A stretch of 64,000 bases of DNA from positions 13,320,001 through 13,384,000 of the forward strand of contig NC_135360.1 in the NCBI RefSeq assembly GCF_051622035.1, given 5' to 3'. The position numbers were made by a program, and so were the translations under genes. The notes under the pieces are model-generated. The model searched no databases. It was not told the origin of the DNA and was given only the letters and a program-made list of their open reading frames with translations. Every line of letters starts with the position of its first letter. The stretch's first letter is position 1. This document shows, in pieces, positions 11,040 to 22,986 of this stretch. This stretch comes from Arctopsyche grandis (taxonomy: Eukaryota; Arthropoda; Insecta; Trichoptera; Hydropsychidae).

Positions 11040-11327
11040 TTATGACATTAATGGGCGACCTTCCATCATGGCTTTTGTACAGGCTAGTGGCGTTTGTATA
11101 CCTTGTAATAAAAGGTCTGCTAACGGCTAAAAATAATAAATTAAAATTAATATCGAATTAATAAATCATATAATTTTAACATATACAAAATTACATACCT
11201 GTAAGAAATCAAAACACGCGGTAAATGGAAGTAATATGATATAGAAAAATGCACAAAATCCAGCCAGCCAGAATGTGACGAAGATAAGTATAATAAGCCA
11301 TACTATTGAATAACCTGCGTTGCCCAT
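11040..11327 (-). CDS. Small 71-aa membrane protein, two exons
   Basis: Exons on the minus strand are 11327-11199 (43 codons) and 11126-11040 (28 codons plus stop), joined in phase 0 across a 72-bp intron with donor cag|gtatgt and acceptor ggcta-side ttag|cc. The protein begins MGNAGYSIVWLIILIFVTFW. Residues about 6-36 form one long or two closely spaced hydrophobic segments, followed by a polar tail with LLLQGIQTPLACTKAM and a C-terminus GRPLMS. The start is supported by a strict ATG after an acceptor at 11335 (tttcag|attcaaa), implying a 5' UTR intron. I do not recognise a named family. Splice-site quality and the hydrophobic core argue for a real gene; the function is unknown. Confidence 0.75.
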
Positions 11328-11336
11328 TTTGAATCT

Positions 11337-11700
11337 GAAAATTATTCAATCGATTAAAAATAAATAATCACATTTATTAATTGAGTTCTTGATCTATTTT
11401 AAAATGTTTCAATGATTACATGTTTTACTTATCGCTATGCTTAACTGAATTTTATGGAATAGATACGTGCGTTACTGACACAGCTATTCAGAATTGTACA
11501 TATGTATATTGATAAGGCAAGATAAGGATAAATCTAAAAAAACGTTGATAAAATTCATGGAACGTTTTTTCTTTGAACATGAAGTTATTATATAGCAAAT
11601 TTGGCACCCCAACGAAGCCGGGTACGACAATGCGACGCCTACAAAACCGCACACGACATTGTCGCTCAGGAAAAAAGTAAATTCCTATGTATTATATTTT
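11337..11700. other. Spacer upstream of the small membrane-protein gene
   Basis: AT-rich. Contains acgaagccgggtacgac at about 11609, which resembles the Helitron terminal hairpin core but lacks the CTAG end. No gene is seen. Confidence 0.35.
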
Positions 11701-11925
11701 GGTTCGGTGATTACATCCCAAATTAGAATCGCTCGCGCGGATCTCCTGTCGCACGAAAATTCGTCGTACAGGAAAATTGCCGTACAGAAAACTGCCCAAA
11801 TATTGCTCAAAACTGCAAATCTCGTAAAAAAAAAGCATTTGCTGAACAATATTTTGGCAATTTGGGCAATGCTGAACAATTTTGGGCAAGGAGTCCGCGC
11901 GAGTGATTTCCGTAGCGGCGGTTAT
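11701..11925. mobile_element. Foldback element related to the ggttcggtgatta MITE
   Basis: Starts ggttcggtgattac like the MITE at 9044. It contains inverted GC-rich arms: cgctcgcgcggatctcctg near 11730 against caaggagtccgcgcgagtg near 11888. It also has a short direct repeat, ttgggcaatgctgaacaat. The right boundary is uncertain and no TSD was found. Overlapping short ORFs on both strands are shadows of the palindrome. Confidence 0.5.
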
Positions 11926-12299
11926 TAATGTGCGCGCGCAGAATACCGGAAGAAAAGCATGTTCCTCTTGTTCCTGTTGTATCCTGCTCGCGCAAATTAA
12001 GCGAGTATGTACCGTTTACCATGCACCATTTTTTTTTTTGATCTTTCGACTTAAGATCTTTCGATTTTCGATCTTTGCCTTCCGATATTTGCGTTTTCTG
12101 TCATTTAACATTCTGTCTCGTCACGGAGACCAATTAAAATCGTATATATCCATAATATAATTTATCCTTGAACTACACTGCAAATTTTCAACATCCGCAC
12201 GAAGTTAATTGCAATATACATATGTTTATTAAAAACAGACCAATGCAATTTTACAACAAATAGAACCATCCGACATTTAGTTTGGTTAGATACATAATA

Positions 12300-12665
12300 G
12301 ACGATTACACGACAGCTCGTTCACAGATACTTCGCTCATAGACGCTTCGTTTACATAAGGAGCGCATTCATGACAAATCGCTCACGACCGTTGGTTCACA
12401 GACATTTCCTTCACGGTATAATATCTCCGCGATATGTCAACGAAATATGACATAGCTCCACGAACAACCAATTTTATATTTGTCAACGAAATATCCGTGT
12501 ATGAAATATCTGTGAACCAACGGTCGTGAACGAGCAGTCGTGGGCAATTTGTCGTGAGCGAGTCGTACGTAAACGTAACATCTGTGAGCGAATTATCGTT
12601 GAACGAAATATTTGCGAATGAACAGTCGTCACAGAGTTATCGGTGAACAGAAAGTCCGTGAACCA
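12300..12665. repeat. Foldback repeat built from gtgaacgaa-like words
   Basis: Left arm words such as ctcacgaccgttggttcaca (12391) are the inverse of tgtgaaccaacggtcgtgaa (12511), centred near 12450. The outer parts are also related (gctcgttcacagatac against atctgtgagcgaattatcg). The arms are made of degenerate short units resembling cgtgaacgaaatatctg. Confidence 0.65.
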
Positions 12666-13850
12666 TAATATGTAGACATATGTAAATAAAATACACGAGT
12701 ATTCTACAAATCTCAATTCACGTTTCCCTCCACTTCCTTAATAAAATCTATTTTGATGACACCGTGCAAGTTTCCCACTGTGCTATTTTTGTGTGTGCTT
12801 TAATGAAACCGTTACATTAACACTTAACACAATCACACAATTGTGATGAGTTTTGATGCCCTAAATGTATACATAAATAGTGTCTTCTACCCATTAATCT
12901 ATGTATATGTATTTAATTTGACGATGTGTAAACAATTAGACTTATGTATAATTTCATAGACGTTATCAATTTATATGGAAAGACACATTAAATTAAAAAA
13001 AAATAGGTACCACATATAGGTACATTTACATATATATCATCTATGTACATATGTATATGTAATGTACATATAGATATACATATGTACATATGGATATGTA
13101 AATATACCACATATAAAACCTACGCAATCGAACATTACCACATTTATTCATTGCAATAGTTTGGCATCACTGACATTGAAAAATTACGTCATTTCCAAAG
13201 AATTCATAGGTGTTAAAACGACAGAAGATAAATAGTGGATAAAATATGTGTCAGTCGTAAAATACATACAATGAAAACTATGAAAAATACTCGGCCAAAG
13301 TGCAACACTGCTAAGTAAATATGATATTGAAGTATTTAGATCATGGCTGATAATCTGTTTTTGTGAATTAAGTTTATTGTAATGTATGTACGTAAAAAAA
13401 TTTAAAACTCACAGGCGGGAGTGGCTCCGTGTGAATGAACTCTACCGTCCCACTATGAGCGTACTCCAACTATAGAGTAAGACTGCCACAGCTTGCACTA
13501 TTATCCACAACTTGTTTACTGCTTCGGAGTGTTGTAGTGGTCGGAAAACTTTTTATATTGACACTAACAAGCCTCTAATGATCGATCGGTAGCTTTTGTG
13601 CAGAACCTGAACGGTAACGATATTCGCAATGAGATGAATAGCTCGTTCAGAAAATTTAATATTGCAAGAAACCTACATTGTGTTCATAATATTTAAAATA
13701 TTAAATTAATTAAATTAAAATTAAATATCTTTATTTTTTGTTTTATGTGTTGTGTGTAAAACCGAGATTTTCATTTTGGTTAATGATGCAATTATTATTA
13801 TTATTATTAATGCAATCTATTTGCTTTTTCTTTTTTATACTTTTAACCGG
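12666..13850. other. Gene-poor spacer with tacatatgtat microsatellite
   Basis: Includes a dense acatatgtat-type tract at about 13000-13110. No exon, RNA gene or element boundary is supported. Confidence 0.45.
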
Positions 13851-14300
13851 CAGCGTGGACTAGTGGTTAGCGGTAATTGGATTATTAGTCACATTGCGAC
13901 CGACCAAAAGACAATTTTTGCCATGAAAATCGCGAATACGGAATATTTGTCACTCGAGTTCTCGTTAGTGTGATAGTTATCGTTAGTATGATGGACTTTT
14001 CAGCTGGCAGATGTTGCGTTATAGAGATTTTAGTGACTTTTGGTCAAGCGCTTTGTGACCACTGATCACCGTACCGTTGTTAGCATATATACTTTGGAAC
14101 ATAGTGGTTCAGGTCGAGCGTTTTCTAATTTATCTAATTTTCATTGAAACGGTTCCAACAAATTGGCAACCTTACTCATTTCTCGCAATTTTCGAGTTTT
14201 CAGCACCTTGAATTTCACCGATTCGTATAAAAATGCTGCAAATTTGTCCATAAATGTCTTGCAAATTTCAAGTTTTTCAGCATCTCGAAATTTGAAATTT
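13851..14300 (+). mobile_element. tRNA-derived SINE, interrupted by a MITE
   Basis: The head gcgtggactagtggttagc matches the SINE head at 50539. The SINE resumes after the MITE (13872-14075) with gttagcat and then the body block ttcattgaaacggttcc..ggcaacc..tctcgcaattttcgag, as in the copy at 50534. The tRNA B box was lost or diverged. The right end is approximate. Confidence 0.65.
13872..14075 (+). mobile_element. Foldback MITE, 204 bp, inserted in SINE
   Basis: Same family and length as the MITE at 9044-9247, opposite orientation. Flanked by gtggttagc and gttgttagc, a near-perfect 8-9 bp duplication of SINE sequence. The halves are inverted copies (ggtaattggattattagtca against ctttgtgaccactgatcacc). 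Confidence 0.8.
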
Positions 14301-15939
14301 TTTATATAAAAAATGCTGCAAAATGTAAGTTTATCAAAAATTTAATCACAGTTGTCTCTATGATGCTTAAGTTAAAATTATTCTGAAAATTTTATATCGA
14401 TGTTTGTAATTGGCTAGGAAGGCGCATTGGGGTTTTCCTGTAAGACGTTCCTGGTAATATATACATATGTATGTAAAAAAAATATCTATTTTAAAAATAA
14501 TACGTGGAAAATGTAATTGTGATTTTTGATATTTCTTAAGAAAAATGCAAATACTGAAATAAATATGTACATAGGATTAAAAAAAAATTATAAATAACTT
14601 TTCGTTTTTTCACTTTCTAGAAATGAAACAAGAAATACATTGGTTATTTCATCATTCAACAATTATTGTTTAGTGTTTATAAGCTTTTCCTTGCGATATT
14701 TATTTTTACGAAATGCTTGCTAAACCTAGATAAGGGTAAACTCTTTTATTTTTTTTAATATTTGAACTGTATTAATTATACTGGATATGACCCGTAGATT
14801 TTTTTCTTCATAATGCGACCCTCAAGTTAGACGACTCTGTCCTAAGTTATTGAAAATAATTGTCTCTGACTTATGTACTTATATTTAAAACGTATAAATA
14901 TATGATATTATAAGTACTTTCCAAATTTCCATTTCCCTTTTTGAAAGCTTGTCATATCAATTTTAATTCGTATTGTTCGAATATGGCGTTACAGTTTTCC
15001 CATTTGTCTTTTTTATTCCCCTGATCTATGTATATTTTAACAAGACACAGCGTTTATTCTTTTTTTTTCTATCTTGTATATGACCGACCCACTCCCATTT
15101 TATCTCCGCCATTCTTTTGGCGATGTCAGTACCGATTAAATATAATGAGGAAGTTTACATTATGTTAATGGTGACATATGCGTTCCATATTGCATAAATA
15201 TTTCGAAAAATTATATAAATAACGCACATTTTTGTTCAAAGTATATGAAATTTCATAACGTTCAGCTATGATTATTTTATTTTTTAATAGAAGAAAGAAA
15301 TAAAACGTCTTAAAATAATTACGTGTGATATTATCGCCATTGAATTAAATGATTGTATATCTTATACGATTAAAACCTCTTAAAAGGTTTAGCCGACATG
15401 ACAAAAGATGGAATAGGTATCGTATGAGCCAGTCAAAGCAGAATACAAACATTTTCACGATATTTTTGACTCGCCTCACACATTTTTATTATTTTAGGTA
15501 AAATTTAAACATGCTTGAAATTTAACAGGGCATTTGAAAATGTATATACAAATATAATGATTGTATATTTTAAATGAAACATTCCAAAACCTAAGCGTCG
15601 ATTTCACTTTAACCGCATGCAATAAAATCAATTTGTAATACTTTTATAACAATTAGCTATTGTTCTTATTTCGTTTACTTGTCTACCTATCGAAGTACCT
15701 ATACTTTAACCGTTTCTATTTAAGACTCAAGTCGGCAGCAAAGCATTTGCATACATACGATTAAATAAAAACGCTCTTCGTCGAATGCGCCTCGAATACA
15801 TCAGACACCTACATTTGTAATGGTAATACTAAAAAGGAATAATAAAAAAAGGACAGTTAACGGTACATATATGATATGTATACCGTTATATTCACCACCC
15901 ATTTAAAAATTTTATCTATGTATCAAGTGCATATATACA
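14301..15939. other. Gene-poor AT-rich spacer
   Basis: Nothing beyond low-complexity A/T tracts is supported. Confidence 0.45.
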
Positions 15940-17475
15940 CAGTGGCGGACTGGCCATACAAGCGTACATGCCCGATGGCATGTGGGCCCTATCCGTTAGA
16001 AAATATGGGCCCTCAGTAAAATTAAATAACTTTTTAATTTAACTATTTCACGTGTGTAAAAATTTATAGGATATTGCACTTTGGGACCTAGAATTTGGGT
16101 ATTTCAACAAAACAAATTTCTTTAAAAAAACAACTAATGCCTGCTTTAACAGCCCAAGGATCGGTTAACTTTTTTTATTAGGCTCGAAATGTAAGTTTCA
16201 ACATTTGCGTGGGCCCTTTTACCGGGCCCATTTCCAACCTCAATATTATGCATATACCAATACCTATGTAACAACTACCTACTGAAATAAAAATGGGAAT
16301 AAACAAATTTCCCTGAATAATATAAACTGAATTGCTTAAAACAATTTTGATAGGACGATTCATCATCAACCAGCGATTTAAATTGACTTCATACATACTT
16401 TCAAAATAACATTTGATTATACTTCGACGATATAGTAAGATTTAAATACACAATTTTAAACAGTTTCCGAATATTAAATCTATTCCTAATCTAGACAAAT
16501 CCATGTATATAGAAACATAGGATAGGGGCCCCCTCCCCAAAATCCTGATTTTCGATTAACATTAATTGAAAATATTATGCATTTTTTGTTTTCAGGGACG
16601 TAATTTGGGGGGGCACTCGCCCCCCTAAATTAAGGAATAGTGTGAATTTAGAAAATATTATGGATTTAATGATTAATGAGATACTATGGATCTATGAATG
16701 CTGCGTTTATTTCTTATGTACATATGTTACTTTTGGGTAACTAATAAAATAATCGCTGCTATGTGCTTTGAAAAAAAAAGATTTTATTATTTTGAAGCAA
16801 GTATATTTTGGTTTTTAAGTGGTATGCCATTAGTAACATTCTTAGAAATTGTTCATCCCATGGAGCGAATCGTTAGAAAGGTCCCCTTTACTTTATTTTG
16901 TCTCAAAAACAGATGTGTATCGTTTATTTTTCCGAATGTTCGTATATTTTTTGATATAGTGATACATTTTGATGGTCGATTTTTGTTAACCATGTGAAGA
17001 TTTTTGGATAAAAATTTTCGCCTGCGGCGCTTTTTTGGCTTTTACATAATATTTTTTTATAATTTTTTTTCAAAAATAAACTTAATTTTTTCATATTTTA
17101 TATTTTCCATTTTTATTCCGATATAAAAAAGATTTTTTGAAAAAAAATTCAATTTGACCAATCTTTGCCTGCCCCCCCAAGAAAAAGCTGAAGTGACGTC
17201 CCTGATTGTTTTCTACCGAAAGTAAAAGCCGCTTTTATACCGCATTCTTTTATGATGCATTATATGACAAGGATTAAAACGAAATATACAATGTAATTTA
17301 TGGATCTATTTTGCTTTTGCCATTTTTCTTGTACCTAAATTTGTTTATTCCCATTTTTGAAAATTTTATTTATTTTTTGCCCTTGATTTTTAGCGTGATG
17401 GAAAAAGAAAATTTTGTTATATGGGGGGGGGGGACAAATTTTTTTAACCCTGATTTCAGTCCCAGTCCGCCACTG
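15940..17475. mobile_element. hAT-type element, 1.54 kb, exact 8-bp TSD
   Basis: Terminal inverted repeats cagtggcggactgg (15940) and ccagtccgccactg (to 17475) are flanked by TATATACA at 15932-15939 and 17476-17483. No intact hAT transposase frame is visible, so it is non-autonomous. A second hAT-type element (16593-17204) is inserted inside it. Confidence 0.88.
16593..17204. mobile_element. hAT-type element nested in another hAT, 612 bp
   Basis: Ends cagggacgtaattt and aagtgacgtccctg, with G-runs (ggggggg, ccccccc) just inside each end. Flanked by TTTGTTTT at 16585-16592 and ATTGTTTT at 17205-17212 (7 of 8 match). The 99-aa open frame at 16698-16997 shows no transposase motif. Confidence 0.8.
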
Positions 17476-17784
17476 TATATACATACATACATATATAAAT
17501 CAGACGTGTAGTCCTTTGCTTAAATTAGCATATGTACATATCCAAAGAAAATTTTCATACACAGCGTTTGTGTTGTATAATTATAATAGAATTGTATTGT
17601 GCCCGATGAAATATCATCGCATGGGTTATGGCATATCAAGTTATTAAATAAAACAAAATTAAAATAAATGTGTCGGTCCCATGTTCGATCCGCACGCGGT
17701 CGTAATTTTTTCAATTACCTTTTAAATATATTTAATTTATATTTAACTGTTTATTATGAAAAAAAAATTGTAAAAAAACCCACT

Positions 17785-18215
17785 TACCTACATATAAACA
17801 ATATAAAACACCAATAGAAAAATTAATTAATTAAATAAATTTTCAATAGACGGCGCTAAATGCTCAGGGACTTATTTCCCTAGAGGAAAAATTGGTAGCA
17901 AACAGTATATATATAAGTTTTTTGTTAATCTGTTATTATGTTAGTGCTAGCATTCTGGCCGTGGTTTTCGACGAATGGTTTCGGAAAGGAATTGATACAT
18001 GAATTCAACCCCCCTCCCTCCACTTCGTCTGGCAAAAACATACACACACACACATACCTACAAACATAATCACACACATCGCGTTTGTTTTTATACATAT
18101 TATTATATTCGTACGTTTTGTTGGCAGTCTTTTAAATGTGACGTACATATGTCGAATCGAAACAACTATTAAAGTATGGCGAACGTTATCTTACACAGAC
18201 ACATAGACACACAGA
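17785..18215 (+). repeat. Unclassified dispersed repeat, copy 1
   Basis: Shares ordered blocks with 38822-39070: acctacatataaacaatata, ggcgctaaatgctc, ttggtagcaaac, ttggcagt/gggtttt, aatgtgacgta and cgaatcgaa. Copy 1 has extra CA-rich sequence in the middle. No terminal repeats or coding frame were recognised. Confidence 0.6.
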
Positions 18216-19122
18216 ATAGCGCTATTATAGATATGATACATATGTATATACTAATTATAATTATAACTAATTGAGCTTAATTGTTAAATAAGTAATCTGG
18301 GGAAAAAATAAAAACTAAAAATTATAGGTTTATACTTTTGATTCATGCCTAAGATTACATCTTTATATACTTAATATTTCAGAATTGTCTAAGGTATGAA
18401 TTTATACTTAGATCAATTAAAGAAACACGTTTCCTATAGATATGCTGATTATGTTGTAAATATTGGGATATAGGCGTAATCACGGATCGATACTAAGTAC
18501 ATATCAGTCAAAGTCTCGAAGTTAAAACGTAATAATTAGCATCAAATTAATACACTATTCTCAGTTCGAAATGAACAGGAGCACCATCAAGGGCACCAAA
18601 GATATTCTTTAATGTTCTTATTTTTAAATTGAATCAAGGTGCCGTTGACACCGTCGGTTTACTGAATCATCTTCGAACCTTTTTGGGATCCTTTTCATGG
18701 TTATTAGTAATAAAATTGGGCCTGTCTAATTTCTAATAACACTAGACTATCGCAAACACTTACTGCTTAATACGCTCACTCAAAGAACGGTGAACTCGAA
18801 GGTAATTTTAACAATGGTTTACACCTGAAGGACCATATTTAACATTGAACCAATGGGACCTAGATGGTTTAAAATCACATGGTTAACCGATTTTAGGGTG
18901 TGACCAGTTTTCTCGTGACCAGTTTTAGTGTGACGGGTGATCACGTGTGACCGATCTAGAGCGACCGGTTGTCCTGTGACTGGTTTACATATTACTAGTA
19001 GTCCGTTTACCCCTAGATTCATGTATGAAATACGCTTGTATTGTGTATGATTACGGCCAAAAATCTAGAAGAAAGTACTCAGCTGTCAGTTTGGCATTGT
19101 CGATTTGTTTGTTTATCATACC
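18216..19122. other. Spacer upstream of Prp18
   Basis: Contains a degenerate tandem run of gtgaccagtttt/gtgaccggtt words at about 18896-18985. The Prp18 5' UTR and promoter must lie at the right end, but no discrete motif stands out. Confidence 0.4.
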
Positions 19123-20658
19123 ATGGATATTTTAAAGGCGGAAATAGCCAAAAAAAGAAAACTACTCGAAGAAAATAGACTATTGGTAATATTAAAGTTA
19201 AATATTTACTTAAATCTCTACAGAAGAGTAACTTACTAATGACCTTGTTATTTTACGCCGTTTCTAGAAACCAGACAAAAAATATTTCAAAAGAAGTGAA
19301 TTAATAACCGGCAAAGAAGACAGTCCTGTTGAAAACAAGAATGCTCAAAATGAAATAGATAAAAATGCTGAAATCGCCAGTTTTAAAGGTTTTTTAAAAT
19401 ATATTAACCCTAACCTCAATCTTTGACATCTAATACTGAAATTATATTGAATCAATGTTTATATGTTTAGCTGATGAATTGAAGAGAGAAGCTGAAGCGA
19501 AAGATAATAACATTACCTTGCCACGCGCTGAAGTGATACGAAGACTTCGCGACAGAGGACATCCCATTTTAGTGTTTGGTGAAAATGAACAGCAAGCATT
19601 CAAAAGACTTCGCAGAATCGAAATTCAAGAACCAGAAGCTAACAAAGTGCGACAAATCATTTTTTAATACGAATTAACACACTTATCTAAAATCTTCAAT
19701 TACAATTCGATTCTAATAAGTAAAACCCATTTAAAGAAATAAATGTATTCGTTTTGTCCTGATAGGGATTTAGAAATGATTTCCAAGAGGCGATGGATAA
19801 AGTAGATCAGGCATATTTAGATGAAATTCTTGCAACGGGTGCATCGGTAAGTTTATTTACAACATATTATATGCATGTCTTATTACTACAAAATATAACG
19901 GTACATTTCCTTTACAGAGTAATAAAGATAAGACTTCTAATACAGACTGCTTGGATGATTCAATAACATATGACACAATTCAAGAAATGGCAGAAAAAAT
20001 GGGCACTGGAAATAGCGTACATGACATGCATGTCATTGAAACATTACTTCAAGTAAGAATTATTAAATGTTGTTGTTTTATTTTATTTAAACCATTCTTG
20101 TTTCTTATTGTGTTTCTATAATTCAGTTCCTGCTGAAATTATGGGGAGATGAATTAAATTCGGCTAGTGCTATTGAAAAACAAGCAACGAGACACAAAAT
20201 GACGAGAGCAACATTTACACAAACTCAAGTTTATTTAAAACCTCTTCTAAGGAAATTAAAAAATAAATCATTATCGGAAGACATAAGCGACAGTTTGGGA
20301 GAAATCACAAAACATTTGTTAAATAGAAATTACATTATGGTAATTATGACAATATTTTATGATCTGAAATCAACGTGAAATGATTAAAAATTCATAAATG
20401 CATACATAAATTTTACAGGCAAGTGAAGCTTACCTGCAAATGGCCATAGGAAATGCACCGTGGCCAATCGGCGTCACTATGGTTGGTATCCACGCAAGAA
20501 CAGGGAGAGAAAAAATCTTTTCAAAAAATGTTGCTCATGTGATGAACGACGAAACTCAAAGAAAATACATTCAGGCGCTTAAAAGGCTAATGAAGAAATG
20601 TCAAGACTATTTTCCAACCGATCCTTCAAGATGCGTCGAATATGCTCCGCAAACATAA
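19123..20658 (+). CDS. Prp18: Pre-mRNA-splicing factor 18, complete
   Basis: Second-step splicing factor that acts with Slu7 on the U5 snRNP to promote exon ligation in the nucleus. Seven exons: 19123-19185, 19268-19388, 19471-19646, 19766-19846, 19918-20052, 20127-20339, 20419-20658. All phases close, giving 342 aa, the same length as human PRPF18. Residues 1-20 are a basic helix. The Prp4/Prp18 splicing-factor motif lies around residues 78-115 ([18 protein letters not shown]). The C-terminal helical Prp18 domain covers about 180-340, with the conserved segment [20 protein letters not shown] and the tail [11 protein letters not shown]. The donor of exon 3 is gtgcga, weaker than the others but fixed by continuity NK|GFRND. 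Convergent with P5CR, whose stop is 289 bp away. Confidence 0.97.
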
Positions 20659-20699
20659 AATCATGTATATGTTATAATTAAGATAAAATACAAAACACA

Positions 20700-20705
20700 A
20701 ATAAA
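20700..20705 (+). terminator. Candidate polyadenylation signal of Prp18
   Basis: AATAAA 42 bp after the Prp18 stop. A minus-strand AATAAA-like signal for P5CR (plus-strand ttttattt) lies near 20715-20722, so the two 3' UTRs may nearly meet or overlap. Confidence 0.45.
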
Positions 20706-20947
20706 TATCAGATCTTTTATTTCAACATATCGAATAACCGATCATTCTAGTTATTAGATAAGTGTGCATAAATAGAAATTTAACAAACAAAACAAAATTA
20801 TACAATATATGGTAATATCTCAACTTGACAACGAAATACTGGTTTAACTAATATATCTATGATATATTATGTGTAATACATTATATTGATATCAGCAACA
20901 CGCATTTTGATTCAACTATTTTAAAAAAAAACTAATAAATTAAGAAA

Positions 20948-22205
20948 TTAGTTTTCTTTTTCCATGTCGATAGTTCTTTTGATGGCAGCCTCAATAGCAT
21001 CAATATAAGATCCTCTAAAATAAATAAGTAACTTTGGAATAATGAAATTAATTGTGTATTGATCAAAAAATTAATCTTAAATTTCATCATTAAAACTTTC
21101 AATATATAAATTCAAATGAAAGCGCTTACATGATGAAAATAAAACATATGATAATTAAAATATTACCTGACACCACCTTTTTCTAAGGCATGAATACCAC
21201 AAATTGTAGAACCTCCTGCTGAACACACTTCATCTTTTAGCTCTCCAGGGTGTTTCTTAGTTCCCAAAACCATTTTGGCAGCGCCTAATACTGTTTGAGC
21301 GGCAAACTCGGTAGCCATTGCTCTCGGAATACCCTGCTTAACACCACCATCAGACAAAGCTTCTATCATAAGATATACCTAAACATATATACAAAATCTG
21401 TCAAAAATATGAATTATATTTAATTAGAATAATACAAATATATATTTACTACATGTAACTTACAAATGCTGGACCACTACCGGATAAAGCACCAACGGCA
21501 TTAATTAACTTTTCTGGAACTCTTTCATATATTCCACAACTTCCCAAGATTTTTTCGACAGCCGAACAATCGTCTTCACTAGCCTTATCATCTGGGCAAT
21601 AAACTGATGCTCCTTCACCCAACAGCATTGGAGTATTTGGCATTATCCGTATTATTCGACATTGATCAAAACTTTGTAGTGCCTGTAGATGCATGTAATA
21701 ATAAATATTTTATTAATGATTATTTATAGCTACATATTATAACATCACAATTTTAAAAATGGAAATTAATGGTTATTTATGTACGTACCCGAGCAAGAGT
21801 TGCTAAAGTTGTCCCGGCTAAAATAGACACGAACAGTTTATTACAAGCCTCCGATAATTTTCCTTTTAAAGAGTTCAAGCTATCGTCAATAGCACATGTT
21901 AAATTGAAAGGCTTCACAGAAATAACTATAATTTCACAGTTTAAAATTAATTCGCCATTACTATTCGTAACATTGATTCCGAGATCCTTAAGGTGATTCA
22001 AATGTTCTACGTGCGGTCCAGATACCCATACATCTGACGGCTTATAAATACCTGAAAAAGAAATCAATTTTAATATCAAATATTAAAACACAAAATATAA
22101 CGCAATTTGAGACAACACAATTGTACCTTGATTAATTATGCCTTTACATATAGCAGTGGCCATGTTACCTCCTCCGATAAAGCCGACACGTTTAACATTA
22201 ACCAT
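20948..22205 (-). CDS. P5cr: Pyrroline-5-carboxylate reductase, complete
   Basis: Catalyses NAD(P)H-dependent reduction of 1-pyrroline-5-carboxylate to L-proline, the last step of proline synthesis. Five exons on the minus strand: 22205-22127, 22051-21789, 21682-21464, 21378-21167, 21014-20948; 840 nt = 279 aa, the usual length. The Rossmann dinucleotide motif GFIGGGNMA is at residues 8-16, with [21 protein letters not shown] and ALSGSGPAF following. The C-terminal dimerisation domain carries [13 protein letters not shown] and the family signature [15 protein letters not shown]. The start gives [14 protein letters not shown] with no mitochondrial presequence, suggesting the cytosolic PYCR3-like type (inference). 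Tail to tail with Prp18. Confidence 0.97.
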
Positions 22206-22986
22206 TTTTAATGTGAAAATGCTGAAAAACGATTCATTTATAAGCAAAGAATTTATTCAAATGGAACACATTCATACCAGTTTCAAAACCTGGTAAACAA
22301 AGAAGTCTATAATTGGTGATAAAGAACTCCTCTACAAAACGTAATTTGTTGATACGCAGAAAAATTAATAAAAAAATAAATGAAATCATAAGTTTCGATA
22401 TCGCAAACTAAAAATAAAACTATATATTTATATTGTGTTAAAACCCATTTGCTATTTTTAATAAATCAATAAAAATTATGCAACCCTTTCAAAACGAATG
22501 TGTTTCAAAATTTCACCGTGACACCTTTGAAGATGTTAATTAAATTAAAAAGTGATGGTTATACTTCCATAAACTTAATACCTCTGTAAGTGACAATCAA
22601 AGTATTTTGCGTGTGAACTGACAATACAGAACCAATAAAATTACAGGTTAATTAAATATGAAAATAACATAGCAGAAAACTGTACTCTCTTTGAATTGAA
22701 ATCGGTTTAAATAGTTTTTTTTATAACTATACGTTTGTGTGCTAACCAAGATAAGTAACCACAACACTAACCCCACTCGAACAACGGAAATAGCCAGTCA
22801 GGGCTGTCAGTATGACTGACGTCAGTTTATAACACATATTTTTTATTGCGATTTATTCGAATGAAAGATTTTATTTTATTGAGATATGTTTATATTTTAT
22901 CGATAATTGTGTGTCATTGAATAGTTTTGAAACGAACTTGTAAATTAATTTAAATTTATTAATGATAATTCCAACATATTGGATAC
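22206..22986. other. Upstream region of P5CR
   Basis: Should contain the P5CR promoter and 5' UTR. No exon or repeat is recognised. Confidence 0.4.

Noticed and set aside
11600-11640. Additional Helitron 3' end (acgaagccgggtacgac)
   Set aside because: The CTRR terminus and the conserved block gcggtttatatta are missing.
16698-16997. 99-aa frame in the nested hAT as transposase
   Set aside because: No hAT dimerisation or catalytic motif; hydrophobic AT-rich translation.
17660-17710. tRNA or SINE head (gttcgatccgc)
   Set aside because: Only a B-box-like word; no A box or body match nearby.
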